A stretch of 64,000 nucleotides of DNA from the NCBI RefSeq assembly GCF_900625095.1, contig NZ_LR130760.1, positions 738,417 to 802,416 of the forward strand, in the 5' to 3' direction. Numbering within the stretch: the stretch's first letter is position 1; every line of letters starts with the position of its first letter. The notes below the pieces were generated by a model. The model was not told where the DNA came from. It saw nothing but the letters and a program-made list of their open reading frames with translations, and ran no database searches. The stretch is from Acinetobacter ihumii (GTDB lineage: Bacteria > Pseudomonadota > Gammaproteobacteria > Pseudomonadales > Moraxellaceae). Positions 46,967-55,696 of this stretch are shown piece by piece. The translations under genes and the position numbers were made by a program.

Positions 46967-47912
46967 AGCGATATCTCCGTAGCAAAAGCCACAAGAAAAT
47001 TACGCTACCCAACACACCCATGATCAGGCTGACAGATACTTCATAAGGGAAAATCACCACGCGACCAAACACATCACAGAGCAATACTAAAATCGCGCCG
47101 AGCATCGCAGTATGTGACAAAGTTTTACGGATATTATCTCCTAGATACATACTCACCAGATTAGGGACGATTAAGCCCAAAAATGGAATAGCCCCCACTG
47201 TCACTATGACCACGCCTGTGATGACTGAGACAAGAGCCAAACCTGCAAACATGGTTTGTTTATAATTGAGTCCCAGATTTGTGGCAAAGTCCTCGCCCAA
47301 ACCTGCCAGCACGAAACGATTTGCAAATAAATAAATGAGAACCAAGACAGGCACACTCAGATAAATAAGTTCATATTGACCATTTAAAATCGTGGAAAAA
47401 TCACCTTGCAACCAACCCGCTAAACTTTGCAGCAAATCCATTTGCAATGCGATAAATGTGGTGAATGCCGAAATAATACTGCCAAAAATCATTCCCACTA
47501 AAGGCACAAATACTGTATCTCGATGTTTTAAAGTTGCCAGAATACTCATAAAGATCATGGCACCGATTAAAGTCACCACGATCGCAAAGCCTGTCTTCAT
47601 AAAGATAGAAGCGCTTGGCAATAAAATAATGGAAACCAGCACCCCCAGCCTTGCGCAATCATAAAGACCGGCTGTCGTCGGCGAAACAAAGCGATTGCGA
47701 CTTAGAGACTGCATAATTAGGCCGCAGACACTTAGGCCTGCACCTGCCACAACTATTGCCATTAAACGTGGTAAACGACTTGTCCAGAATAATTGCCAAT
47801 CATGCGCATGACCTGCTAAAAAGCCAGATAAGGTCATATCACCCACCCCTACAAAGAGTGAAATAAATGCCAATGGAATTAACAGGAGAAAAAGATAGCG
47901 TCGCTTAACCAT
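46959..47912 (-). CDS. Iron-siderophore ABC transporter permease 1
   Basis: A 317-residue FecCD-family permease and first gene of the operon. WTSRLPRLMAIVVAGAGLSVCGLIMQSLSRNRFVSP is the classical family N-terminal motif (about residues 43-78), and GAIPFLGLIVPNLVSMYLG near residue 240 is the coupling loop. It belongs to the FatD/YclN/CeuB branch. Start ATG 47912 gives MVKRRYLFLLLIP; the frame begins three codons earlier with TTG. A Fur-box-like sequence lies about 70 bases upstream. Confidence 0.91.
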   Translation of the reverse strand: MVKRRYLFLLLIPLAFISLFVGVGDMTLSGFLAGHAHDWQLFWTSRLPRLMAIVVAGAGLSVCGLIMQSLSRNRFVSPTTAGLYDCARLGVLVSIILLPSASIFMKTGFAIVVTLIGAMIFMSILATLKHRDTVFVPLVGMIFGSIISAFTTFIALQMDLLQSLAGWLQGDFSTILNGQYELIYLSVPVLVLIYLFANRFVLAGLGEDFATNLGLNYKQTMFAGLALVSVITGVVIVTVGAIPFLGLIVPNLVSMYLGDNIRKTLSHTAMLGAILVLLCDVFGRVVIFPYEVSVSLIMGVLGSVIFLWLLLRRYRYA

Positions 47913-47982
47913 GTCGACCAAATAAAAAATTCATATCAAACTTAAATAAAACTTAAAACATGAAAATTAAACTATCACAGAT

Positions 47983-48001
47983 GAGAAAAATTATCATTAA
48001 C
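47983..48001 (-). promoter_or_regulatory. Fur box for the siderophore importer operon
   Basis: On the reverse strand the 19-mer starts GTTAATGATAAT and matches the consensus GATAATGATAATCATTATC at 15 of 19 positions, about 70 bases before the first permease gene. Confidence 0.65.
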
Positions 48002-48104
48002 ACAAACATTAATTATAAAAACACAATTCAAATTAATTATTATTTTTCAAATATTTATAATAATTTTATTAAAATTTTGTTTTGTTTAGGTTTGTAAATA
48101 AAAA

Positions 48105-48153
48105 TGCAACGAGCATATTTAAAGTCACCCTTACTTTAAAAATACTCGTTGCA
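48105..48153 (-). terminator. Large orphan hairpin, terminator-like on the reverse strand
   Basis: TGCAACGAG-C-ATATTTAAAGT pairs with ACTTTAAAAAT-A-CTCGTTGCA (about 20 bp with small bulges). On the reverse strand it runs into TTTTTATTT. No reverse-strand gene ends here between acnB and the permease operon. Confidence 0.55.
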
Positions 48154-48504
48154 CGATCAAAGTCATCACCCTAATGCCTTTAATTTATAAAATGATTTTA
48201 TCTCGGATACGGAAGAAATATTTACTCCATTTTTTCCAATTTTCTTTATTTTAGGAATAATTTTTCTCTGTATTCAATTTTTATAAAATATTTTCCTGAA
48301 TTTCAGGATTTTAGTAATAGAGAATAGATTTTATAAGTGTCTTTATCGAAAATTCTACCCGTTTTTAAAACATAGAAATTTAACGATTACCCATCTGAAA
48401 ATAAGTCAATTTTAGGTGATTTTCTTAATTTATTGATTTAATGAAAATTGAATAGCTTAGAGATATTTACTGCAAATCAAACAAAGTTGTGGTTTAATAC
48501 ATTC

Positions 48505-48577
48505 AGTTTGAGATGAGCCTCATACAGTATATGACTTGATTCATATACGACTAGCCCCGCAATGCGGGGCTTTTTAT
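48505..48577 (+). ncRNA. Candidate small RNA (about 73 nt)
   Basis: An extended -10 element TGG-TTTAAT (48490-48498) is followed by GTATATG / CATATAC (48527-48548) and, four bases later, a strong terminator. No open reading frame of note lies in this part of the 780-base gap, and both flanking genes are on the reverse strand. The existence of a transcript is an inference. Confidence 0.35.
48553..48576 (+). terminator. Strong orphan terminator on the forward strand
   Basis: AGCCCCGC / GCGGGGCT with an AAT loop followed by TTTTATTAT. There is no T run on the other strand, so it terminates forward transcription, although no forward gene precedes it for 4 kb. Confidence 0.85.
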
Positions 48578-48641
48578 TATTTAATGTTTAATAAATCTTT
48601 TTCCAAAATTATTTTAAACTATTTATATCTTATCTTTATAG

Positions 48642-48666
48642 AAAAAGGGCCGATTACCCGACCCTT
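48642..48666 (-). terminator. Terminator of acnB
   Basis: Reverse strand AAGGGTCG / CGGCCCTT (one G-T pair) followed by TTTTTC, 34 bases past the acnB stop. Confidence 0.75.
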
Positions 48667-48699
48667 ATCTTTACTCATTTAAACTTAATAATCAATCAA

Positions 48700-51339
48700 T
48701 TAAGTCAACTGAGCCGCAGCAATTTTCTTGGTATCTACAGTGTTTGCAGCATCGGTATATTCACCCATCTTATCGAAGTTCAAATATTTATAGATGTCAG
48801 CAGACATGCTGTCGATTTGAGCAGCATACTGTTGATATTCTTCTGGGCTTGGAAGTTTACCCAATACAGCAGCAACAGAAGCAAGCTCAGCAGAAGCTAA
48901 GTAAACATTTGCACCCTGACCTAAACGGTTCGGGAAGTTACGCGTAGAAGTCGATACACAAGTGGTATTCGGTGCTACACGTGCTTGGTTACCCATGCAA
49001 AGTGAACAACCCGGCATTTCTGTACGTGCGCCAGCTTTACCATAGATGTTATATAGACCTTCTTCCATCAACTGGTGTTCATCCATACGTGTTGGAGGAG
49101 CCAACCATAGACGAGTTGAAAGTGAACCACCCGGCACTTTGTCTAGAAGCTGACCCGCTGCACGGAAGTGACCAATGTTAGTCATACAAGAACCAATGAA
49201 TACTTCATCAATCTTGTCGCCTTGAACTTCAGAAAGAAGTTTTGCATCATCTGGATCATTCGGGCAGCAAAGAACAGGTTCTTTGATGTCAGCAAGATCA
49301 ATTTCATAGACTTTGGTGTATTCAGCATCAGCATCAGCTTGAAGAAGTGATGGATTAGCCAACCATTTTTCCATGTTTTCGATACGGCGCGCCATAGTAC
49401 GTGCATCGCCATAACCTTGTGAAATCATCCATTTCAACATGGTAATGTTAGAACGCAAGTATTCAGCAACTTTCTCTTCAGAAAGTGTGATCGCACAGCC
49501 CGCAGCAGAACGCTCAGCAGATGCATCAGACAATTCAAATGCTTGCTCAACAGTGAGGTCAGTTTCCATTTCAGTCAAGTCGATCTCTAGGATACGACCA
49601 GAGAAAATGTTTTTCTTCCCTTTTTTCTCTACAGTAAGATCGCCTTCCTTAATTGCATAGTAAGGAATCGCATGGACTAGGTCACGTAAAGTGATACCAG
49701 GCTGCATTTTACCTTTGAACTTCACAAGGACAGATTCAGGCATATCGAGTGGCATTACACCTGTTGCAGCAGCAAACGCAACAAGACCAGAACCCGCTGG
49801 GAATGAAATACCAATTGGGAAACGAGTATGCGAGTCACCACCAGTACCAACAGTATCAGGCAACAACATACGGTTTAACCAAGAGTGAATAATACCATCA
49901 CCTGGACGAAGCGACACACCACCACGGTTCATAATGAAGTCTGGTAGTGAGTGTTGCATTTGTACGTCGACTGGCTTTGGATAAGCCGCTGTGTGACAGA
50001 ATGACTGCATTACAAGATCAGCTGAGAAGCCTAAGCATGCCAAGTCTTTCAACTCATCACGTGTCATTGGGCCAGTGGTATCTTGAGAACCGACAGTTGT
50101 CATTTTTGGTTCGCAATAAGTACCCGGACGAATACCTTGACCTTCTGCTAGACCACAAGCACGACCTACCATTTTTTGAGCTAGAGTAAAACCTTTACCC
50201 GTGTCAGCAGGTTGTACTGGTGTACGGAACAATTCAGAAGCTGGAAGACCTAAAGCTTCACGCGCTTTAGTGGTCAAACCACGACCAATGATCAGGTTAA
50301 TACGACCACCTGCACGTACTTCATCAAGAAGAACTGGCGTTTTAAGTTCAGATTCAGCGATTTGCTCACCGTTTTTGAACGCGGTTACTTTAGCAGCAGC
50401 ATGATCAATTTTCAGTGTGATTTCGTCGCCCATGTTCATATCAGAAACATCGATTTCAACAGGAAGTGCGCCTGCATCTTCCATGGTGTTGAAGAAAATT
50501 GGCGCAATTTTTGAACCTAAGCAGTAACCACCGTCTTTTTTGTTCGGAATGTGCGCAATTTCGTCACCAAAGAACCAAAGCACAGAGTTCGTTGCCGACT
50601 TACGAGAAGAACCTGTACCCACAACGTCACCGACATAAGCAACTTGGTTGCCTTTTGCGATAAGGTCTTTAATTTGATTAAGTGGCCCAACTTCACCCGG
50701 TTTTTCTGGGTTAATACCATCACGCTCGTTTTTCAACATTGCATTGGCATGTAATGGAATGTCTGGACGGCTCCAAGCGTCTTGTGCTGGAGACAAGTCA
50801 TCAGTGTTGGTTTCACCTGTTACTTTGAACACGGTTAACTTGATTTCTTCAGGAACGTCTTTACGGCTAGTGAACCATTCAGCGTCTGCCCAAGATTGTA
50901 AAACAGCTTTTGCATTGGCATTGCCCGCTTTTGCTTTATCAGCAACGTCATGGAACGCATCAAATACAAGAAGTGTTTTTTTCAATGCTTCAGCAGCCAA
51001 ACCACCAAGTTCAGCACTATCAAGCAAATCAACTAAAGGAGCGACGTTATAACCACCAAGCATGGTGCCAAGTAAGTAAACTGCACGTTCTTTAGAAACT
51101 AATGGAGATGTCGCTTCACCTTTTGCAACAGCTGACAAGAAAGCAGCTTTTACATAAGCAGCTTGGTCAACACCCGCTGGAACGCGGTTTTCAAGCAAGT
51201 CCACAAGAAATGCTTCTTCGCCTGCTGGTGGATTTTTTAGCAATTCAACCAGATCAGCAGTTTGCGCATCATCAAGTGGCTTCGGTGGGACTCCGAGTGC
51301 GGCACGTTCTTCAACGTGTTGGCGGTAAGCTTCTAGCAC
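48700..51339 (-). CDS. acnB: Aconitate hydratase B
   Basis: Main TCA-cycle aconitase, converting citrate to isocitrate with a 4Fe-4S cluster, and in E. coli an RNA-binding iron sensor when the cluster is lost. It is 879 residues: an N-terminal HEAT-like domain (1-160), then the swivel domain and the three catalytic domains. Cluster Cys residues lie in GSCMTNIGHFRAAG and GCSLCMGNQARV; VGDVVGTGSSRKSATNS is the substrate-binding loop of the swivel domain. The domain order (HEAT and swivel first) marks AcnB as opposed to AcnA. It is transcribed alone with its own terminator. Confidence 0.97.
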   Translation of the reverse strand: MLEAYRQHVEERAALGVPPKPLDDAQTADLVELLKNPPAGEEAFLVDLLENRVPAGVDQAAYVKAAFLSAVAKGEATSPLVSKERAVYLLGTMLGGYNVAPLVDLLDSAELGGLAAEALKKTLLVFDAFHDVADKAKAGNANAKAVLQSWADAEWFTSRKDVPEEIKLTVFKVTGETNTDDLSPAQDAWSRPDIPLHANAMLKNERDGINPEKPGEVGPLNQIKDLIAKGNQVAYVGDVVGTGSSRKSATNSVLWFFGDEIAHIPNKKDGGYCLGSKIAPIFFNTMEDAGALPVEIDVSDMNMGDEITLKIDHAAAKVTAFKNGEQIAESELKTPVLLDEVRAGGRINLIIGRGLTTKAREALGLPASELFRTPVQPADTGKGFTLAQKMVGRACGLAEGQGIRPGTYCEPKMTTVGSQDTTGPMTRDELKDLACLGFSADLVMQSFCHTAAYPKPVDVQMQHSLPDFIMNRGGVSLRPGDGIIHSWLNRMLLPDTVGTGGDSHTRFPIGISFPAGSGLVAFAAATGVMPLDMPESVLVKFKGKMQPGITLRDLVHAIPYYAIKEGDLTVEKKGKKNIFSGRILEIDLTEMETDLTVEQAFELSDASAERSAAGCAITLSEEKVAEYLRSNITMLKWMISQGYGDARTMARRIENMEKWLANPSLLQADADAEYTKVYEIDLADIKEPVLCCPNDPDDAKLLSEVQGDKIDEVFIGSCMTNIGHFRAAGQLLDKVPGGSLSTRLWLAPPTRMDEHQLMEEGLYNIYGKAGARTEMPGCSLCMGNQARVAPNTTCVSTSTRNFPNRLGQGANVYLASAELASVAAVLGKLPSPEEYQQYAAQIDSMSADIYKYLNFDKMGEYTDAANTVDTKKIAAAQLT

Positions 51340-51504
51340 AGTGTTATTCCTCTTTTTTAAAAAATTATTTACAAATTCCTGCTTAGCAAAGCTTTGTAAA
51401 TAATATGGACAGTAAAATTTTACTAAATATCAAGTTAAAAGTTAATGCAAGTACCGTATTTCTTCGTGATTCTCATTATTTTATAGCGAAATAGTACTTG
51501 ACAC

Positions 51505-51516
51505 TTACAGCTGTAA
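51505..51516. promoter_or_regulatory. 12-bp perfect palindrome upstream of acnB
   Basis: TTACAGCTGTAA is a perfect dyad about 165 bases upstream of the acnB start, immediately downstream of a TTGACA. It may be a protein-binding site; its partner is unknown. Confidence 0.3.
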
Positions 51517-51572
51517 AATCATTGAAAATACTGCGTTAAGCTCAAAATTTGTCTTGCCTGTATGAGAACCAA

Positions 51573-51597
51573 TAAAAAAGGCAACCCATGTTGCCTG
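51573..51597 (-). terminator. Terminator of the 89-aa gene
   Basis: Reverse strand AGGCAAC / GTTGCCT with a four-base loop followed by TTTTTTATT, 26 bases past the stop at 51624. Confidence 0.85.
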
Positions 51598-51623
51598 ATA
51601 TTATGGATAAAACATATAGCACC

Positions 51624-51893
51624 TTAGTGGACGGTGCTACTTTGTAAATATTGATTGAGTGCTTCTTGACTTCCTTCGAACTTGATTTGAACTTCATCCT
51701 CATGCAACATCGCATGGTCTGCACTGGCAAATGAAATACTGACTTCATAAAGTCGGGCTTTTTCATCAATCACTTCATTGATATAGACTTTATCACCCAC
51801 ACTCAAAACGTAGCGACTACCACCAATGACTGCTACACCTTTAGTATCTTCGAGCAACAAATCTGCATTATGCAAATATGCAACAACTTTCAT
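51624..51893 (-). CDS. Hypothetical protein (89 aa)
   Basis: An 89-residue acidic soluble protein without a signal peptide. I do not recognise it. The N-terminal part (ADLLLEDTKGVAVIGGSRYVLSVGDKVYINEVIDEKARLYEVSISF) looks like a small beta-rich domain, ending in a helix with a Gln/Asn-rich stretch. GGGAG eight bases before the ATG and its own terminator argue that it is real. It lies about 280 bases upstream of acnB on the same strand, with the acnB promoter between. Confidence 0.7.
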   Translation of the reverse strand: MKVVAYLHNADLLLEDTKGVAVIGGSRYVLSVGDKVYINEVIDEKARLYEVSISFASADHAMLHEDEVQIKFEGSQEALNQYLQSSTVH

Positions 51894-52126
51894 GTCTGCG
51901 CTCCCATCGTATAATTATTAGTCAAATCATTATTGATTAATTTTTTAATTTTAGCTATATATGACCTTCAAAATACTTTAAGAGTTTGTAACTTAGGTGG
52001 TGCTCTGAAAAATTACTTGAATAAGAACAATAATGTGATGATGTATAATTATTTTTAGAGCTAAATGATGTAAAGTCGTTTGAAGTAAAATTAAAGGTTA
52101 AAATTGAAACTCAAGAGAAGCTGAAC

Positions 52127-52465
52127 TTAATCCATTTCGATTGTTTTTGATTTACCAAACTCAATATTTCTAAAATCTGCGTATTGTCCACTATTAATAA
52201 GAAAGAAAGTAAATAAAGATGTAGTAAGCATAATTACAACTTCCATAGAGGGAATCATAAGTAACAATGAACCATAAAAAATGAAGAATAAAAATAAACA
52301 ATATTTTAAATCTTTAAAATAGAGTGTAATAAAGCCACCAAAAATCAATGAAGTGATCAAAATATTAGCTATTTTATTGATTCCAAAATGATTTAATACA
52401 ATTAAGCTTAAACAAAGACTCACTAGGGATAATAAAAATACGAAGATATTTTTTAAGCTGAACAT
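52127..52465 (-). CDS. Hypothetical small membrane protein (112 aa)
   Basis: A 112-residue very hydrophobic protein with four probable membrane segments (about 6-24, 31-47, 54-72 and 74-92) and a polar C-terminal tail. It is Leu/Ile/Phe-rich and lacks any motif I know. AGGA eight bases before the ATG supports the start. It lies in an AT-rich stretch of small genes, with a perfect 13-bp inverted repeat just upstream of the start. Confidence 0.6.
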   Translation of the reverse strand: MFSLKNIFVFLLSLVSLCLSLIVLNHFGINKIANILITSLIFGGFITLYFKDLKYCLFLFFIFYGSLLLMIPSMEVVIMLTTSLFTFFLINSGQYADFRNIEFGKSKTIEMD

Positions 52466-52493
52466 GCTTTGGATTCCTAGTAGGTAAAATAAT

Positions 52494-52524
52494 TATCTCT
52501 CCTCTGCCCCCCAGAGGAGAGATA
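52494..52524. repeat. Perfect 13-bp inverted repeat
   Basis: TATCTCTCCTCTG (52494-52506) and CAGAGGAGAGATA (52512-52524) around CCCCC, 29 bases upstream of the small membrane protein start. No T run follows on either strand. Confidence 0.6.
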
Positions 52525-53044
52525 TTCACACATCAATTGATAGTTTGAGATTCTTTTCTATTATTCAGACGATTTATATTAATCAAGATATCTTTATTAT
52601 TATTTCAAGATCTCTTATTTAATATTCAGCTTTCTATTTAATAGTGAAGAGGCCTTTTTGATGTGCTGAGAGGAGTATAGGTTGAATAACTTTCAAAAGA
52701 ATACGCTTTTGGCTTACACGTTTGTGAGAAATAGCTTACATTTGATCATTTATTAAACAATATTAACAATACATTAATTTATTATTCCATATATTTATCA
52801 AGTAATTAGCATAGATGATGATTAAATTTCAAACTGATCTACGTAACAAAAGACAACATGCCATTAACATTAAATTCTTAGTATTATCATTATTTTAAAT
52901 TAGTGCTTTAACACTAAAAGCTCTAAATATGCTCCAGACAAAACTGTCAATTTTTTAATTTTTAACCACTCACGATCGTTTTTATTGACTTCACTAGCCT
53001 GCTGACGTAGAACTGATCCCATCTTTTTTTGCATCGATCCCACC
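52525..53044. other. AT-rich intergenic stretch, no convincing gene
   Basis: Contains only short open frames, including a 24-codon frame with a TTG start at 52682 after AGGAG (NNFQKNTLLAYTFVRN in its sequence), too short to call. A promoter-like TTGACT / TAGAAC pair lies at its right end. Confidence 0.4.
52985..53013 (+). promoter_or_regulatory. Candidate promoter of the 72-aa gene
   Basis: TTGACT (52985-52990) and TAGAAC (53008-53013), 17 bases apart, 31 bases before the ATG at 53045. Confidence 0.4.
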
Positions 53045-53263
53045 ATGGCAAAACGTAAATATAGTAAAGAACTTTTTAATGTTAGGCGTATTCATCGACA
53101 ATGGTGGGTAGTCCGTTCAACTTCAGATTTGACTCAGATCGAAAAAGTTGAAGCAACCAGTACTCGTAGTCAAGCGAATCAGTATGCAGATGATTACACT
53201 GAAAAACACTATGTTGATCTTTATTTAAAACAACAGCTTGAAAGTAAAAACTCATTTGAATGA
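53045..53263 (+). CDS. Hypothetical basic protein (72 aa)
   Basis: A 72-residue basic protein: AKRKYSKELFNVRRIHRQWWVVRSTSDLTQ at the N-terminus then a helical, polar C-terminal half (TRSQANQYADDYTEKHYVDLYLKQ). The paired Trp residues and alternating pattern suggest a small beta-hairpin plus helix fold, perhaps nucleic-acid binding; no family is recognised. A DUF2188-like small domain is a possibility that I cannot confirm. It appears to have its own promoter. Confidence 0.6.
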   Translation: MAKRKYSKELFNVRRIHRQWWVVRSTSDLTQIEKVEATSTRSQANQYADDYTEKHYVDLYLKQQLESKNSFE

Positions 53264-53550
53264 CGTTTTCATGAGTTGGAAAAAGCTGGTTTAATCCTTA
53301 ACGTTTTAATTTTCAGCGATTAGAACATGCCCTATTTCTAAATTATCAGATAGTTTATTTGAATAACTTAAACAAGATAGAGTTGTATTCAACAATCGAT
53401 GTCTGATTTATTAAAAATAGGATTTGTTTTAAGATAAGTCCAGATTTTAATGTCTGGCAATATGACGCATGTGAATTGCATCTTATTAGAACATTTTTTA
53501 AAAATTCATTGACTAAATTATTAGCATCACCAGATTCATGAGTAAAAAGC

Positions 53551-54351
53551 ATGGAACATATTGAAGCCTTTAAGGCTCTTTTCTTAGGTCTTATTGAAGG
53601 TCTAACTGAATTTCTCCCTATTTCTAGTACTGGCCATCTGATCCTTTTCGGACACATAATTGACTTCCATTCTGACAGTGGACGTGTTTTTGAAGTCGTT
53701 ATTCAATTAGGTGCTATTTTAGCGGTATGCTGGTTATATCGACAAAAAATTGTGGATCTCATCAAAGGTTTTTTTAGTGGTGATGCCGAAGCTCGCCACT
53801 TCTGTATTAGTGTACTCATCGCTTTTTTCCCTGCGGTGATTATTGGTGTGTTGGCAGTCGATTTTATTAAGTCTGTTTTATTTAGCCCGCTTGTAGTTGC
53901 CATTGCCTTAATTATTGGGGGCTTAATTATTTTCTGGGTTGAGTCAATCAAATTTGAACATAAAACCACTGAAGCCACTCAAATTACTTATAAACAAGCA
54001 TTGCTGGTAGGACTAGCACAATGTGTTGCAATGATTCCCGGCACGTCACGCTCTGGTGCAACTATTGTCGGTGGCATGTTTGCAGGACTTTCACGTAAGG
54101 CTGCGACAGAATTTTCTTTTTTTCTGGCGATGCCAACCATGTTAGGCGCTGCAACTTTTGATTTAGTTCGTAATGCAAGCATTCTGACAGCAGATAACAT
54201 GACGAATATTGCATTGGGTTTTATCACTGCATTCATCGCTGCGCTGGTGGTCGTCAAAGCATTGGTTCGTTTTGTAGAAAAACATACTTTACGTGTGTTT
54301 GCTTGGTATCGAATTATTTTAGGTATTATTATCATTTTTGTTATGCTTTAA
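53551..54351 (+). CDS. uppP: Undecaprenyl-diphosphatase UppP (BacA)
   Basis: Inner-membrane phosphatase that dephosphorylates undecaprenyl diphosphate to recycle the lipid carrier and confers low-level bacitracin resistance. It is 266 residues with about eight membrane segments. The two inverted-repeat active-site motifs are [18 protein letters not shown] (residues 13-30, catalytic Glu and Ser) and [15 protein letters not shown] near residue 166 with the essential Arg. It works on the product of uppS, encoded at 36 kb. It ends in a shared bidirectional terminator. Confidence 0.96.
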   Translation: MEHIEAFKALFLGLIEGLTEFLPISSTGHLILFGHIIDFHSDSGRVFEVVIQLGAILAVCWLYRQKIVDLIKGFFSGDAEARHFCISVLIAFFPAVIIGVLAVDFIKSVLFSPLVVAIALIIGGLIIFWVESIKFEHKTTEATQITYKQALLVGLAQCVAMIPGTSRSGATIVGGMFAGLSRKAATEFSFFLAMPTMLGAATFDLVRNASILTADNMTNIALGFITAFIAALVVVKALVRFVEKHTLRVFAWYRIILGIIIIFVML

Positions 54352-54362
54352 GCAGCAGAGTG

Positions 54363-54402
54363 AAAAAAGCTCAGTTATCCATGAATAACTGAGCTTTTTT
54401 TT
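54363..54402. terminator. Bidirectional terminator between uppP and a lipoprotein gene
   Basis: AAAAAAGCTCAGTTAT pairs with ATAACTGAGCTTTTTTTT; the T run reaches the stop codon of the convergent gene. Confidence 0.9.
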
Positions 54403-54652
54403 ATTTTGCAGGATGATCCTGTCTAAATAGTTGCCATTCTTCAATTACACGACCATCTGGCAATATACAATTACTGTAGCTATTACCATTTGCATCTTTT
54501 TTCATGTCCAGTTTGCCGCCTTGTTGAATACAATATTCACTTGCTGGATTTGGCATACCAATCTTTTTAGGTGGCTGTTGGGTGGTACTACATGCCAATA
54601 ACAGCAGCATCATTGCACCACCACCTAAAATTAAAAATATTTTTTTCTTCAT
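54401..54652 (-). CDS. DUF333-family putative haemolysin-like lipoprotein
   Basis: An 83-residue lipoprotein: hydrophobic signal MKKKIFLILGGGAMMLLL with lipobox LLAC (Cys near residue 20), then the DUF333 motif NPASEYCIQQGGKLDMKKDANGNSYSNCILPDGRVIEEWQLFR, which includes two conserved Cys residues likely to form a disulfide. Proteins of this family are often labelled haemolysin without functional proof. An ATG one codon earlier (54655) is also possible; AGGA fits the second better. Confidence 0.82.
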   Translation of the reverse strand: MKKKIFLILGGGAMMLLLLACSTTQQPPKKIGMPNPASEYCIQQGGKLDMKKDANGNSYSNCILPDGRVIEEWQLFRQDHPAK

Positions 54653-54726
54653 CATGACATCCTGTTAGAGCACTTTTAACAATATTATTATCTGAAATAA
54701 ATAGCATCAACACTGTTAAGTTTTAG

Positions 54727-54960
54727 TTAATTCATTACAATCATTTTCACTACAATATGCTGTGATTCATCATTTTCATCAAAAGTTTGCTTACGAATAA
54801 GCTCCTTATATTTCACCCTAAAATCTCGCCCATTCAATGTTACGACAGATGGAATGTGATCAAAATAAGTGCTACCTGCTTCCAAACTTTCTTCATGGAG
54901 TGCTGTACCCAACTGATAATCATCACCTTTTAGGACAACATATTTTACCGTTGTTTTCAT
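54727..54960 (-). CDS. Hypothetical protein (77 aa)
   Basis: The open frame extends to 55122, but the upstream 54 codons are Asn/Lys-rich, of intergenic composition and without a ribosome site, so I start at ATG 54960 (MKTTVKYVVLKGDDYQLGTALHEESLEAG). The 77-residue product looks like a small beta-rich soluble protein of unknown function. Start choice is uncertain, with ATG 54972 as an alternative. It is the same strand as the DUF333 lipoprotein, 74 bases upstream of it. Confidence 0.5.
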   Translation of the reverse strand: MKTTVKYVVLKGDDYQLGTALHEESLEAGSTYFDHIPSVVTLNGRDFRVKYKELIRKQTFDENDESQHIVVKMIVMN

Positions 54961-55317
54961 TATGTTCGTCATACTGTTTAAGCTATTAATTGTATTTTTT
55001 ACTGCTTTTTCACACTTGACTAGTCTTATAAACAATGAATAAACAAAACAGTTTTTGTTCAATTTGTTCTTATTGATAACATATAATTTTTGATCTTGAC
55101 TCAAAAACTGAGCACAACTCACTGGTGCTAAACCTCAAAGCGTCAAGCACTTGATTTGAATAATCTTTCTTACATCGTATAAATATACAAAATGAACAAT
55201 CATCATGATCTAGCATGAATTGATTAAAATTAAAAACAGTATTATATTAATTTAAAAATATATAATATTCAGCAGCTTAGAAAAACTTTTATTTTCATAC
55301 TCTCCGCACAATTAAAT
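54961..55317. other. AT-rich gap, no gene recognised
   Basis: Very AT-rich sequence with scattered TATA-like stretches. Nothing coding or structured is seen apart from the doubtful upstream extension of the preceding frame. Confidence 0.4.
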
Positions 55318-55554
55318 TTATTCTACTTTCAATTGGTAATCATCCTGAGTAATCTTTATTTTCAGCTTTCTATATTTACGTTTATTGGGATCTAGAGCTG
55401 ATTCTAAAACTTCATTTTTAAATTTTGAGTCATTCATTAATTCTGTATAAATTTTATACCCGATTAAAATTTTACTCGGTTTTTCTTTATGATCTTTAAA
55501 GTTATCGATAAGTTGATTTAAATCATCAAGACCAGATGGATTCGTTTTTTTCAT
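55318..55554 (-). CDS. Hypothetical protein (78 aa)
   Basis: A 78-residue Lys/Asp-rich soluble protein starting MKKTNPSGLDDLNQLIDNF, mostly helical up to residue 55, then KYRKLKIKITQDDYQLKVE, which looks like two strands. No family is recognised. The ATG at 55554 has only a weak upstream purine stretch. It could be a remnant of mobile DNA or a genus-specific gene. Confidence 0.5.
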   Translation of the reverse strand: MKKTNPSGLDDLNQLIDNFKDHKEKPSKILIGYKIYTELMNDSKFKNEVLESALDPNKRKYRKLKIKITQDDYQLKVE

Positions 55555-55663
55555 AGCAACACATCACTTTTGATCGATAGTTGTAACTTAGCATTCAATT
55601 TTTACAAATATATGAATTTTGAATTAGTCATATGCTTTAACACCCTATTTTTTAAATAAAATA

Positions 55664-55696
55664 TAAAAAAACCTGCATCTTGGGGAAGATGCAGGC
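55664..55696 (-). terminator. Strong orphan terminator on the reverse strand
   Basis: Reverse strand CCTGCATCTT / AAGATGCAGG around CCCC, followed by seven T residues. No protein gene precedes it on this strand. Confidence 0.88.

Noticed and set aside
52682..52756. 24-codon frame with TTG start after AGGAG
   Set aside because: Too short, no homology recognised and no terminator; kept only as a note in the gap description.
53355..53657. 100-codon reverse frame before and over the uppP start
   Set aside because: Its C-terminal half is the antisense of uppP and the rest is AT-rich intergenic sequence.
54961..55122. 54-codon N-terminal extension of the 77-aa gene
   Set aside because: Composition is intergenic (Asn/Lys/Ile-rich), it has no ribosome site, and a better start exists at 54960.
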